This document shows, piece after piece, positions 7,584-14,745 of a stretch of 14,745 bases of DNA. The stretch is from positions 1-14,745 of the forward strand of contig DALO01000004.1 of assembly GCA_002496805.1 (NCBI GenBank), in the 5' to 3' direction. How positions within the stretch are numbered: the stretch's first letter is position 1; each line of letters opens with the position of its first letter. The translations under genes were made by a program, and so were the position numbers. The stretch comes from Methanobacterium sp. UBA353 (lineage in GTDB: Archaea; Methanobacteriota; Methanobacteria; Methanobacteriales; Methanobacteriaceae). A model generated the notes under the pieces. It made no database searches. It saw only the letters and a list, made by a program, of their open reading frames with translations, and was not told the DNA's origin.

Positions 7584-7760
7584 ATGGATAACAAAGAAAA
7601 GGTAATCAAAGCATTCAAAGACTCCGAAGAACCATTAAACGCCACTAAAGTCAGCCAGATATCGGGTGTGGATAAAAAAGAAGTCGACAAAATTATGAAA
7701 GATCTCAAAAAAGACGAAACCATCATATCTCCCAAAAGGTGCTATTGGGCCTTAAAGTGA
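7584..7760 (+). CDS. Small winged-helix DNA-binding protein
   Basis: A 58-aa, lysine-rich protein that looks like a minimal winged helix-turn-helix: helix 1 NKEKVIKAFKDS, then ATKVSQISGVD and KKEVDKIMKDLKKD as the HTH pair, and a short wing ETIISPKRCYWAL. Such single-domain proteins in archaea are usually transcription regulators. I chose the ATG at 7584 because AGGTGAT at 7573-7579, a near-perfect match to the 16S 3' end, lies 4 nt before it; a GTG at 7575 would add three residues but would sit inside this ribosome binding site. A T8 run at 7785-7792 probably ends the transcript. The gene lies between the RHH module and DUF166 copy 2; its target is unknown. Confidence 0.7.
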   Translation: MDNKEKVIKAFKDSEEPLNATKVSQISGVDKKEVDKIMKDLKKDETIISPKRCYWALK

Positions 7761-7784
7761 TATTCAACATTAAAAAATCAATAC

Positions 7785-7792
7785 TTTTTTTT
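7785..7792 (+). terminator. Oligo-T terminator after the winged-helix gene
   Basis: A run of eight T begins 24 nt after the stop at 7760, without a strong hairpin. This fits archaeal U-run termination. From here to 7977 the DNA is AT-rich, with TATA-like stretches at about 7881-7893 and 7918-7926 that could drive DUF166 copy 2. Confidence 0.45.
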
Positions 7793-7977
7793 ACAGTTTG
7801 GATTAGTTTTCAGCACAAAGAGCCTTAATCCCCGGATATAATAGTGGGAATAACTAACTAATATTATTAAAATAGTATTTCAACTAATTATATTAATGAC
7901 CTTTAGTTATAGGACTAATCATTATAGGTGTTATTTTAACTAGAATGGGTTTTGACAATCAGAAGAGATATGATACT

Positions 7978-8871
<894 letters not shown>

Positions 8872-8935
8872 GTGGTATTGTTTAATTTACCCATTAGACT
8901 CATTTAGAATAGAACTTAGATGATGGAGTAATATA

Positions 8936-9703
8936 ATGAAGGGTAAAGTCGTTTTCATAGGTGCCGGACCTGGAGATCCGGAGTTAGTAACAGTCAAAGC
9001 TTCTAAAATCATTGGCAAAGCCGATGTGATAATCTATGCCGGATCCCTGGTGAACCCCGAAGTTCTCAGATACGCTAAAAAAGAGGCAGTAATTCATAAC
9101 AGTGCCCAGATGAACCTGGACCAGATCCTGGAGATAATGGAAAAATCAGTCCAGAAGGGTGAATTGGTGGCCCGGGTGCACACTGGAGACCCAGCCATCT
9201 ACGGTGCTATTGGTGAGCAGATCCAGTACCTGAAGGAAAAAGATATTTCCTATGAAGTCATCCCTGGTGTGAGCTCATTATTTGCAACAGCCGCTGCACT
9301 TGAATCTGAGCTGACCTTACCCATGGTTTCACAGACAGTTATCATCACCCGTCCCGGGGGTAGAACCCCTAAACCGGAACTTGAATCCATAAAGTCATTG
9401 GCAGAACATGGGGCCACCATGTGCATCTTCCTGGGAGTGCACATGATAGATAAAGTTGTAGATGAACTTCTCGGCTCCTATGATCTGAACACTCCAGTGG
9501 CAGTGGTGCAGCGTGCCAGCTGGCCTGATGAGAAGATAGTTCGGGGCACACTGGAAGATATTGCCGGTAAGGTTCACCAGGAAGGAATTCAGAAAACTGC
9601 TATAATTGTGGTGGGAGAGGTGCTTGGTGCATCTTGTGTGGTTCCATCCAAACTCTACGACCCACACTTCACACATGAGTACAGGAAAGGTGAAGAAAAA
9701 TAA
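8936..9703 (+). CDS. cbiF: Cobalt-precorrin-4 C11-methyltransferase
   Basis: A 255-aa SAM-dependent methyltransferase of the anaerobic cobalamin pathway; it methylates C11 of cobalt-precorrin-4. Family marks are GAGPGDPELVT at 9-19, YAGSLVNPE at 34-42, and HTGDPAIYGA at 82-91, the SAM-binding region. The IPGVSS block follows near 110, with the TVIITRPGGRTP stretch after it. Length is that of typical CbiF/CobM proteins. The YAGSLVNPE motif separates it from the C20, C17 and C1 methyltransferases of the same superfamily. The ATG at 8936 has GGAG at 8925-8928, 7 nt before. It follows DUF166 copy 2 on the same strand. No other corrin gene is in the window, consistent with scattered cbi genes in methanogens. 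Confidence 0.93.
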   Translation: MKGKVVFIGAGPGDPELVTVKASKIIGKADVIIYAGSLVNPEVLRYAKKEAVIHNSAQMNLDQILEIMEKSVQKGELVARVHTGDPAIYGAIGEQIQYLKEKDISYEVIPGVSSLFATAAALESELTLPMVSQTVIITRPGGRTPKPELESIKSLAEHGATMCIFLGVHMIDKVVDELLGSYDLNTPVAVVQRASWPDEKIVRGTLEDIAGKVHQEGIQKTAIIVVGEVLGASCVVPSKLYDPHFTHEYRKGEEK

Positions 9704-9895
9704 GAGTATGGTCTTCATCTATCAAAATGATTAAGGCTTCCTCGCATCTAAACCACATTTTATTTTAAGGGTGAGTGCAGTCAAAAGGATTGTAAGCCCC
9801 ATAAAAATTCATTTTACAAATGGATAAGATCATGGTGGATGCATAATACGATTTATTGCTGTTTCATTTGTTGATATGGAAAAAATTGAGTTTGA

Positions 9896-9913
9896 TTTTT
9901 TTATTAAAAAAAA
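9896..9913. terminator. Bidirectional T/A-run between convergent genes
   Basis: T7 at 9896-9902 and A8 at 9906-9913 lie between cbiF (plus) and the GT2 gene (minus), giving an oligo-U tail in either direction. The 237-bp gap from 9704 to 9940 otherwise shows no gene or clear hairpin. Confidence 0.45.
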
Positions 9914-9940
9914 GATGATTTTAGATATTATATTCTGATT

Positions 9941-10825
9941 TTACATGTTATGCATTTCTCTTTTGATCATCCTGGAGATGCTGTGAAGGATCAGCCCAGT
10001 GAATGCTATGAAAGAACCAAATATGGTCAACAAAGCAGCCATTGCAGTAGGTAGCAGGCTAGGGGATTGATCAGTTATATATTCGCTGAAAAAGATTATG
10101 CTAAGCACCATGCCAATTAGGACCATCACTGCACCAGGAGCACCGAAATAGTACAGGGGACGGTTATACTCCATGTCCCGAATTATCCTTAAAAGAACAC
10201 TCACACCATGCTTAACTGGATTGGCCTTATGATGACTATCTTCACCATAAATAGCTTCGATTTCCACTTCCATAATTCTTAAACCAGCATTAGCCGCGTC
10301 AATGAGCATTTCACTTTCAATAGTGTAACCTGAACTGTGGAAACCGAATACTGGAATGGTGTGACCGGCGAATGCCCGGAAACCACTTTGGCTATCAGTT
10401 ATTTTTAGGTGTCCGCTGATGTTGGTGGCTGCATCCAAGACATTCTGCCCCACCCTACGGTAGGCAGGGGTGTCATCATCTTTACCATGAAGGTAGCGAC
10501 TGCCATTAACCACATCTGCCTCATCATCCTGGATGGGTTTGACGAGTTTGGGGATCAGTCCAGTGTCATGTTGACCATCCGAATCTAGGGTGACTATGAT
10601 CTCAGAGTCTTTTACTGCCTCAAATCCGGTTTTAAGTGCAGCTCCTTTTCCCTGGTTAACTGGATGCACTAGTACTTCTGCTCCGGCCAGTTTGGCTATC
10701 TGGCTGGTTTGATCACTACTACCATCGTCAACAACAATAACCCTTGAAACATGTTGTTGCGTGCCTAAAACTACGCTTCCAATGGTTTTCTCTTCATTAT
10801 AGGCTGGTATGATGGCGGTTATCAT
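9941..10825 (-). CDS. GT2 glycosyltransferase, dolichol-phosphate-sugar synthase type
   Basis: A 294-aa family 2 glycosyltransferase that should transfer a nucleotide sugar to polyprenyl (dolichyl) phosphate on the cytoplasmic face. The N-terminal GT-A domain shows IIPAYNEEKTIG (5-16), VVDDGSSD (31-38), NQGKGAALKTG (57-67) and the metal-binding DSD at 81-83. QSGFRAF follows further on. Two C-terminal membrane helices, at about 228-247 and 258-281, anchor it and end in a basic tail, as in DPM/DPG-synthase relatives. The start ATG has GGGAG about 9 nt upstream. It diverges from the CPBP protease gene with 138 bp between. It could supply lipid-linked sugar to a GT-C enzyme such as that at 4413; the sugar is not known. 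Confidence 0.88.
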   Translation of the reverse strand: MITAIIPAYNEEKTIGSVVLGTQQHVSRVIVVDDGSSDQTSQIAKLAGAEVLVHPVNQGKGAALKTGFEAVKDSEIIVTLDSDGQHDTGLIPKLVKPIQDDEADVVNGSRYLHGKDDDTPAYRRVGQNVLDAATNISGHLKITDSQSGFRAFAGHTIPVFGFHSSGYTIESEMLIDAANAGLRIMEVEIEAIYGEDSHHKANPVKHGVSVLLRIIRDMEYNRPLYYFGAPGAVMVLIGMVLSIIFFSEYITDQSPSLLPTAMAALLTIFGSFIAFTGLILHSISRMIKREMHNM

Positions 10826-10867
10826 AAAAGTTTCTCCCTTTCTTGGAACAATTGTATTATGGTGTTA

Positions 10868-10881
10868 AGATATTTATATCT
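10868..10881 (-). promoter_or_regulatory. TATA box and inverted repeat in the divergent promoter
   Basis: AGATAT and ATATCT form an inverted repeat with a TT centre. On the minus strand it reads as a TATA box (ATATAAATA). Counting 25 bp downstream predicts transcription start near 10845-10850 and a leader of about 20-25 nt carrying the GGGAG site before the GT2 start. The plus-strand gene may use the TTTTTATTTT stretch at 10921-10930. Confidence 0.45.
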
Positions 10882-10963
10882 GCCCGAGATAGTTAGTGTT
10901 ATAATGTAAAAGAACTAAACTTTTTATTTTGCAGTTACTAACTAGTGGACCTATTAGGAGTAA

Positions 10964-11803
10964 ATGAACGTGAAAAATGTTGAAGGAGTACAGGATCAGC
11001 AGTTTGAAAGGAGAGTTTCCTGGGAATATAAGGCAACATTAGTATTGTATCTTTTAGGTCTGATCGTTGCTGAACTTTTAACAACCTACGTCAATAAGAT
11101 GTGGGGCCTATCCTTACACACCACTATCTTATTCATACTCCTGGTTAACGCAGCCATGGTGGAGTCTGCTGATTTTTCCAACCTACTGCGCAGCATGATG
11201 CCCATACCCATCATACGCATTGTAGGGCTTTCCATACCCATGATGCAGATAAAACCACTCTACTGGTTTCCCATTGTGGCTATACCTTTGTTTGCAGCGT
11301 CCATAGTGATTATGCGCCGCCAAAAACTTACACTGAAAGATGTGGGGGTATTCATGGGTGAATATCGGGATAATTATCGGGTACAATTTTTCATAGCACT
11401 CACCGGATTTTTCACCGGGATCATAGAATTTTTCATACTACGCCCAGATCCATTAATCCCCCAATTCACACCAGTTCTTCTCTTGGGGGGGTTCATTGTC
11501 CTGTTACTATCTACTGGTTTGGCTGAGGAGTTATTGTTTCGTGGGATACTTCAGAACAATGCTATGAAGTTTATCGGGACTGGGTGGGGATTGTTATATA
11601 CTTCTTTAGTATTTTGCACCATGCACATTGGCTGGATATACTTTGCTGACCTGGTGTTTGTGTTTGGTGTGGCATTGTTCTATGGGTTCTGTTTAATCAA
11701 AACCAAGTCCATTATTGGAGTGACCATGGCCCACGGAATATCAAACAGCATGCTATTTCTAGTGATGCCATTTGTCAATTTAGCCTACTTCGGACTGCAT
11801 TAA
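10964..11803 (+). CDS. CPBP family intramembrane metalloprotease
   Basis: A 279-aa multi-pass membrane protein of the CPBP (Rce1/Abi) family. The catalytic motifs are EELLFR (Glu188, Glu189, Arg193), His221 in TMHIGW, and HGISN (His257, Asn261), which together form the metal site of these glutamate proteases. Some members process prenylated CaaX peptides, others confer bacteriocin immunity; substrates in archaea are mostly unknown. Residues 1-25 are hydrophilic. Then about seven or eight hydrophobic segments follow. AGGAG at 10956-10960 is only 3 nt from the ATG at 10964 but 9 nt from an in-frame GTG at 10970, so the start may be two codons later. It is divergent from the GT2 gene and ends before a bidirectional T/A-run terminator. 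Confidence 0.88.
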   Translation: MNVKNVEGVQDQQFERRVSWEYKATLVLYLLGLIVAELLTTYVNKMWGLSLHTTILFILLVNAAMVESADFSNLLRSMMPIPIIRIVGLSIPMMQIKPLYWFPIVAIPLFAASIVIMRRQKLTLKDVGVFMGEYRDNYRVQFFIALTGFFTGIIEFFILRPDPLIPQFTPVLLLGGFIVLLLSTGLAEELLFRGILQNNAMKFIGTGWGLLYTSLVFCTMHIGWIYFADLVFVFGVALFYGFCLIKTKSIIGVTMAHGISNSMLFLVMPFVNLAYFGLH

Positions 11804-11835
11804 CCTTCTTACTAGGGTACATGAGAATCTATCCA

Positions 11836-11854
11836 TTTTTTTTTTAAAAAAAAA
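11836..11854. terminator. Bidirectional T10/A9 terminator
   Basis: Ten T (11836-11845) are followed directly by nine A (11846-11854), 33 bp after the CPBP stop. It would give an oligo-U 3' end to the plus-strand message, and to any minus-strand message coming through from 12046. A direct repeat CTCTGTTTTAT follows twice at 11856-11884, 18 bp apart. Confidence 0.6.
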
Positions 11855-11920
11855 GCTCTGTTTTATCTAAGACTCTGTTTTATTTGATTTTTTAAAGTCC
11901 CCAGGTAAAGTCCTGTAGAA

Positions 11921-12051
11921 AGATCAGAAAAAAGATGAATTATAAAGATCAGGTAATCAGAAAGAAGGGTGAATTTATAAGGATCAGGTAATCAGAAAAG
12001 AAGGGTGAATTTATAAGGATCAGCTAATCAGAAAGAAGGGTGAATTTATAG
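11921..12051. repeat. 35-36 bp tandem repeat, three full units and one partial
   Basis: Full units lie at 11946-11980, 11981-12016 and 12017-12051. They share RGATCAGSTAATCAG, then AAAGAAGGGTG (one unit with an extra A) and AATTTATA. Units differ by only one to three bases, so the array is young. A shorter copy at 11921-11945 lacks about ten internal bases. The last unit overlaps the stop codon of the minus-strand gene at 12046. The 242-bp gap between the convergent genes contains only this array and the T/A-run terminator. Confidence 0.85.
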
Positions 12052-12660
12052 ATAATATGTTTTTTGAACCCTTTTAGCTTTAGAAGGATGGTTGTTGGGA
12101 TAGTAGATGAAGTCACTGGTACCTACAATGCGGAAACTCTCACGCTTCAAAGTATAGGTGCCGTCCCAGTGAGTTAAGACTCCATTAATTGTGAAATTCC
12201 CACCAAAAGTCTGACCATCATTTTCAAAGGTGGTCACACCAGTCCAAGCAGCGCAGGTCAGGTTCATGTTCCCTTTGAAGATGGTGTTGAACATGGCATC
12301 CTTCACATCTTTATTTAGCAGGGAGAAGATTGTTCCCGGGGTGACCTTGATCTGGTCAATCCTCCCAGTACCATTGAGCCCGTCTGCAGTGTAATCCAGG
12401 GGACTTTCTGATTTTTCAGCCCCGGTAAGCTGTAAAAAGAACTTAAAATCCCTTCCCTTTCCATTGATTTTATAGTAACCACCTAAAGAACCCTCGTTAG
12501 GGTCTTCAGGGTGGGTGGGAGGTATCCAAACTTTAGATGAGTAATTGTAACTTATCTGATCAAAAGCAAGAGCACTTAAAACTCCATTGCTGACTTCCAG
12601 CACTGCCAAACCAGCGATGGCAACCAGCACTATGACTAAAACTAGGATCTTTTTATTCAT
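12046..12660 (-). CDS. Secreted or membrane-anchored surface protein, unknown family
   Basis: A 204-aa protein with an N-terminal hydrophobic helix (about 4-21) after Lys3-Lys4, acting as a signal or anchor, so the body should be extracellular. No lipobox is seen. Sequons for N-glycosylation are at Asn39 (NYSS), Asn96 (NGTG), Asn133 (NLTC) and Asn155 (NFTI). The middle alternates Gly, Thr and aromatic residues, suggesting a beta-rich fold, and the C-terminus is basic (SKAKRVQKTYYL). I do not recognise the family. It lies 83 bp after the lipoprotein gene on the same strand and may be part of that cluster. The ribosome binding site is weak. The stop codon lies inside a tandem repeat unit. Confidence 0.75.
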   Translation of the reverse strand: MNKKILVLVIVLVAIAGLAVLEVSNGVLSALAFDQISYNYSSKVWIPPTHPEDPNEGSLGGYYKINGKGRDFKFFLQLTGAEKSESPLDYTADGLNGTGRIDQIKVTPGTIFSLLNKDVKDAMFNTIFKGNMNLTCAAWTGVTTFENDGQTFGGNFTINGVLTHWDGTYTLKRESFRIVGTSDFIYYPNNHPSKAKRVQKTYYL

Positions 12661-12689
12661 TTCAATCAGACATTATCCTTTTTTTTAAT

Positions 12690-12705
12690 CCTTATTCTAA
12701 TAAGG
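12690..12705. repeat. Inverted repeat CCTTATT/AATAAGG upstream of the 204-aa gene
   Basis: Two 7-bp arms at 12690-12696 and 12699-12705, separated by CT, lie between the lipoprotein stop and the 204-aa start, 30 bp before the latter. On the minus strand it is preceded by T-runs, which may end the upstream message. It could be an operator for the downstream gene. Confidence 0.3.
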
Positions 12706-12743
12706 GCTAAAAATAGAAAAAAATAGGGGATGTCTTGCATTAG

Positions 12744-13403
12744 TTATACAAGACTGGCAATTGCACGGCACAGTTCAGGTGGCACGGTTATGGTGATGGT
12801 TACTCTTCCATCAGCGTGAACGGTTATAATCTCTTCTTCGTAGATTGGTTCCTGTTCTGCTGTGTCGTATCCTTTGATCTTTTCCAGTTCTTCTTCAGTG
12901 GTGGCAACGAATGACACGCTCTGGTTGATTTCTTTTGGTAACTTGTAGATTGGTACTGGCTTGAAGGTTACCGGTGTTTTGTTGTCTTTTTCTGTTGGGT
13001 ATAATGTGTTGGACCATCCCTGGAATTCAATGTCCAGTGTTCCCGTTTCACCAACACCTTTGGTTTCATTGAAAAGACCTTTCCATGATTGCACACGAAT
13101 GGTGGTGCCTGGAGGTAATGGTTCGTTACCATATCCCATGATCTGTGATAAGTCAATGGTCACGTTTTCATCAGGTTTGATGAAGTTTTCAACGTAAACA
13201 GTCATGTTAGTCCCATTTTTATGGGTTACATTGGCGACCAGTTCTACCTGGGCCCAAGTTTCGCCATGGTTCATAATTGCAACTTTGGTACTTTTAGCGT
13301 TAACATCGGTGCTGGTATTATTATTATTGTCGTTGCATCCTGATACAGCCACAACCACTATGACTACTGCCAGGACAGCTAATAATCCTAAGTTTTTTCT
13401 CAT
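12744..13403 (-). CDS. Sequon-rich lipoprotein
   Basis: A 219-aa surface protein. The signal peptide ends in a lipobox, AVSGC, with Cys23 as the predicted lipid-modified residue, followed by an Asn/Asp/Thr-rich linker. N-glycosylation sequons are dense: Asn28, Asn29, Asn58, Asn63, Asn66, Asn80, Asn112, Asn141 and Asn160. Residues 40-130 look like an Ig-like beta sandwich (VELVANVTHKNGTNMTVYV). The C-terminal part is acidic, and the last 25 residues, hydrophobic beta-like (RVTITITVPPEL), end near a lone Cys. The start has GGAGAGGT 5 nt upstream. It begins 12 nt after the stop of the 94-aa gene, so the two are surely one operon. I know no named family for it. Confidence 0.8.
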   Translation of the reverse strand: MRKNLGLLAVLAVVIVVVAVSGCNDNNNNTSTDVNAKSTKVAIMNHGETWAQVELVANVTHKNGTNMTVYVENFIKPDENVTIDLSQIMGYGNEPLPPGTTIRVQSWKGLFNETKGVGETGTLDIEFQGWSNTLYPTEKDNKTPVTFKPVPIYKLPKEINQSVSFVATTEEELEKIKGYDTAEQEPIYEEEIITVHADGRVTITITVPPELCRAIASLV

Positions 13404-13415
13404 TTCAAACCTCTC

Positions 13416-13700
13416 CTAGATTATGGTAACAACTTTGTAGAGTACTACTGCACCGAATACAAATAGCAATGGCAGTATAGCTACGTTGGAGCTGTTTATA
13501 AAAGTGTTTATTTTACTATTTTTGCCAGCCTCAGAGCTTAAAATTTCCTTCAAGGCTAGAAATACGATTAATGCCACTACTGCGATTAAACTGTAGCCTA
13601 AAATATCTGCTGAGCTTACCGCAGTGGTGGTGGCTGCTGCAGCCGAAGAAGCAGATGTTGCTGCAGTGGTTGTTGTGGCTGCTGTTATAGTCGAAATCAT
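13416..13700 (-). CDS. Ala/Ser/Thr-rich two-helix membrane protein
   Basis: A 94-aa protein. Residues 4-30 consist almost only of Ala, Thr and Ser, like a glycosylated stalk or a disordered tether. Two hydrophobic helices follow at about 34-52 and 72-91, joined by a charged loop (KEILSSEAGKNSKINTF). AAGGT at 13707-13711 is 6 nt before the ATG, with a TATA box further up. It lies between DUF1616 (310 bp upstream) and the lipoprotein (12 nt downstream). The pattern of a low-complexity leader before a helix recalls small archaeal surface or pilin-like proteins, but no prepilin cleavage site is evident. Function unknown. Confidence 0.75.
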   Translation of the reverse strand: MISTITAATTTTAATSASSAAAATTTAVSSADILGYSLIAVVALIVFLALKEILSSEAGKNSKINTFINSSNVAILPLLFVFGAVVLYKVVTII

Positions 13701-13738
13701 GATATTACCTTACCTACCTTCTAATTCTTTATATACTA

Positions 13739-13748
13739 CTATATATTA
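13739..13748 (-). promoter_or_regulatory. TATA box of the 94-aa/lipoprotein operon
   Basis: On the minus strand the sequence AATATATAG lies about 43 bp before the ATG at 13700, predicting a start near 13717 and a leader of roughly 17 nt with a good ribosome binding site. A second TATA-like stretch (TATATAAAG) at 13728-13736 is closer and would make a leader of only about 7 nt. DNA from 13750 to 13895 is AT-rich without other signals. Confidence 0.45.
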
Positions 13749-13894
13749 TTTTTCTTTCCCACAATATTTTATTCGGATAACAATTTTTCCCTTTAATTAG
13801 AAAAGGTTATCAGAAGTGTGTAATGGACAAATTTAGTTACTATTTGGACTTTTATCTTTTTCATTATAAATAATCTTTTCTAAATCTTCCTGCA

Positions 13895-13928
13895 AATAAA
13901 TAAAATCAACCCCCACTACCAGGGGTTG
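13895..13928 (-). terminator. Hairpin plus U-rich tail after DUF1616
   Basis: CAACCCC at 13907-13913 and GGGGTTG at 13922-13928 form a GC-rich 7-bp stem with an 8-nt loop. On the minus strand the stem is followed by a T-rich tail (ATTTTATTTATT), so it looks like a terminator for the DUF1616 gene, about 80 bp past its stop. A weaker inverted repeat TATTCTA/TAGAATA at 13967-14001 lies between. Confidence 0.65.
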
Positions 13929-14010
13929 TCACCATGAGTATTAGCCAAACTGTTTTTTGAATAATCTATTCTAAACGGTCATCATATAGTTGTCTAGAAT
14001 AAATGGGTAT

Positions 14011-14745
14011 TTAGGTGGTTATATTCAGCCACAAATGTAAAGACCGGTAAGCTGTTTTTTGATCAGGTAATTTGTAGAGTAAAAACTGCATTTTTTTATT
14101 CCCAGAATTTCCGGCAGTGAAATTAAATGGTATCTCCTTTTTCTCACCATTTTTCAGGGTTAGTGTTTGGTTGTGGAGGGTGTAATTTTTGACTTTCACC
14201 AGTATCTTATAATCAGTGGTGGCATATTCATGGTTCACCACCCCCATAATTACCTCACCCTTCTGGCCATTGGTGAGACTGGTTGGATAGTCACTGGCCT
14301 TCCCACCCGGCCCCAGGATGTAGAATTCTGTGAATTTTTCTCCCTGTTTAGGTTTTACAATTATGTAAACTGTGGTGGAGATAGCTAAAATAATGCTAAT
14401 AATCAGGATGATGGAAAGTATTTTCTCAGTTCTAGATTCTGATTCAAACGACCCTTTGATCTGTTTGCTAAATTCTCCCAGGGGCACGAAATATTTTTCT
14501 TCATCAGGCAGCATTCTTCTCCTGAAATATGCAATTAGGCACATGGCCATGGTGAAGATGGTTAAGCTAATGAGTATCGGATCCAGGCGTATGCCCCAGG
14601 GCGTGTAGTTAAGAGCCAACCCTATGAGTGGGGTTACAGCAATGCTCAAACCGAAAGAAAGAGCCCCTCTTTCAATACCATCCAGATCTCCCCATCTAGG
14701 GAAAAGAGCAGCAATGAGTGAATAGCCCGGTATGAAAAGTACCAA
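14011..14745 (-). CDS. DUF1616 membrane protein (5' end outside the window)
   Basis: The last 244 residues of a DUF1616 family protein; the reading frame is open to the window edge and its N-terminus lies beyond it. The visible part begins inside the family's conserved VLFIPGYSLIAALFP helix. Four hydrophobic segments are seen, the last at about 108-130. An extracellular domain follows with the family-typical TEFYILGPGGKASDYP, NGQKGEVIMGVVNHEY and a beta-rich end. Sequons include NYT, NQT, NFT and NIT. The function of DUF1616 proteins is not established; they are found in archaeal cell-surface gene clusters. The final in-window codon TTG is not a likely start, since the family continues upstream. 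Confidence 0.85.
   Translation of the reverse strand: MVLFIPGYSLIAALFPRWGDLDGIERGALSFGLSIAVTPLIGLALNYTPWGIRLDPILISLTIFTMAMCLIAYFRRRMLPDEEKYFVPLGEFSKQIKGSFESESRTEKILSIILIISIILAISTTVYIIVKPKQGEKFTEFYILGPGGKASDYPTSLTNGQKGEVIMGVVNHEYATTDYKILVKVKNYTLHNQTLTLKNGEKKEIPFNFTAGNSGNKKMQFLLYKLPDQKTAYRSLHLWLNITT

Noticed and set aside
6920..7760. Insertion sequence or integron between the two DUF166 copies
   Set aside because: No transposase or integrase, no terminal inverted repeats and no clear target duplication are visible; only small regulators are present.
7945..7977. ATG at 7945 as start of DUF166 copy 2
   Set aside because: The 11 extra residues have no counterpart in copy 1 or the pseudogene, whose coding similarity begins at MKL.
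11921..12051. Possible CRISPR array
   Set aside because: The whole 35-36 bp unit repeats head to tail with no spacers; it is a tandem repeat.

Overview
The window looks like a piece of chromosome from a methanogenic archaeon of the Methanobacteriales, probably Methanobacterium or a close relative. The evidence is the short archaeal form of adenylosuccinate synthetase (340 aa), two ferredoxin-tailed DUF166 proteins, a cobalamin-pathway methyltransferase, a DUF1616 membrane protein, archaeal TATA boxes, GGAG/GGTGAT-type ribosome binding sites and oligo-T terminators in AT-rich intergenic DNA. The taxonomic call rests on gene content only; no rRNA or tRNA gene is present.

Layout. Positions 1-1517 hold an imperfect repeat array and a winged-helix/AAA+ ATPase. 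Positions 1518-2968 hold purA, with a leader that can form several stem-loops and a hairpin terminator. Positions 2996-4153 hold a three-unit AT-rich tandem repeat, a promoter region with palindromes, and the first DUF166-ferredoxin gene, which seems to start at ATT. Positions 4413-6401 encode a 662-aa GT-C (ArnT/PMT-like) glycosyltransferase. Positions 6402-7760 are an accessory pocket: a decayed third DUF166 copy, a leaderless ribbon-helix-helix regulator coupled to a 58-aa ORF, and a 58-aa winged-helix protein. Positions 7978-9703 hold the second intact DUF166 gene followed by cbiF. Positions 9941-11803 hold a minus-strand dolichol-phosphate-sugar-synthase-like GT2 gene, diverging from a CPBP intramembrane protease gene. 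Positions 11804-12051 hold a bidirectional terminator and a 35-36 bp tandem repeat. Positions 12046-14745 are a minus-strand cell-surface cluster: DUF1616 (cut by the window end), an Ala/Ser/Thr-rich two-helix membrane protein, a sequon-rich lipoprotein and a secreted, membrane-anchored protein.

How the genes relate. purA serves AMP synthesis and cbiF serves corrin-ring synthesis, which methanogens need for corrinoid methyltransferases. DUF166 proteins have no established biochemical role; their two C-terminal Cys clusters point to electron transfer. The GT2 and GT-C enzymes are the types used to make and consume lipid-linked sugars, and several proteins of the surface cluster carry many N-glycosylation sequons, so a shared role in cell-surface glycosylation is plausible but only inferred.

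The strongest oddities are: the apparent ATT initiation of the first DUF166 gene, supported by ungapped correspondence with its paralog; the DUF166 pseudogene with a clean 231-bp deletion; the leaderless RHH-smORF module with a GTAAT-repeat operator candidate; and three separate families of short degenerate tandem repeats in intergenic DNA. I see no CRISPR array, transposase gene or evident defence system.
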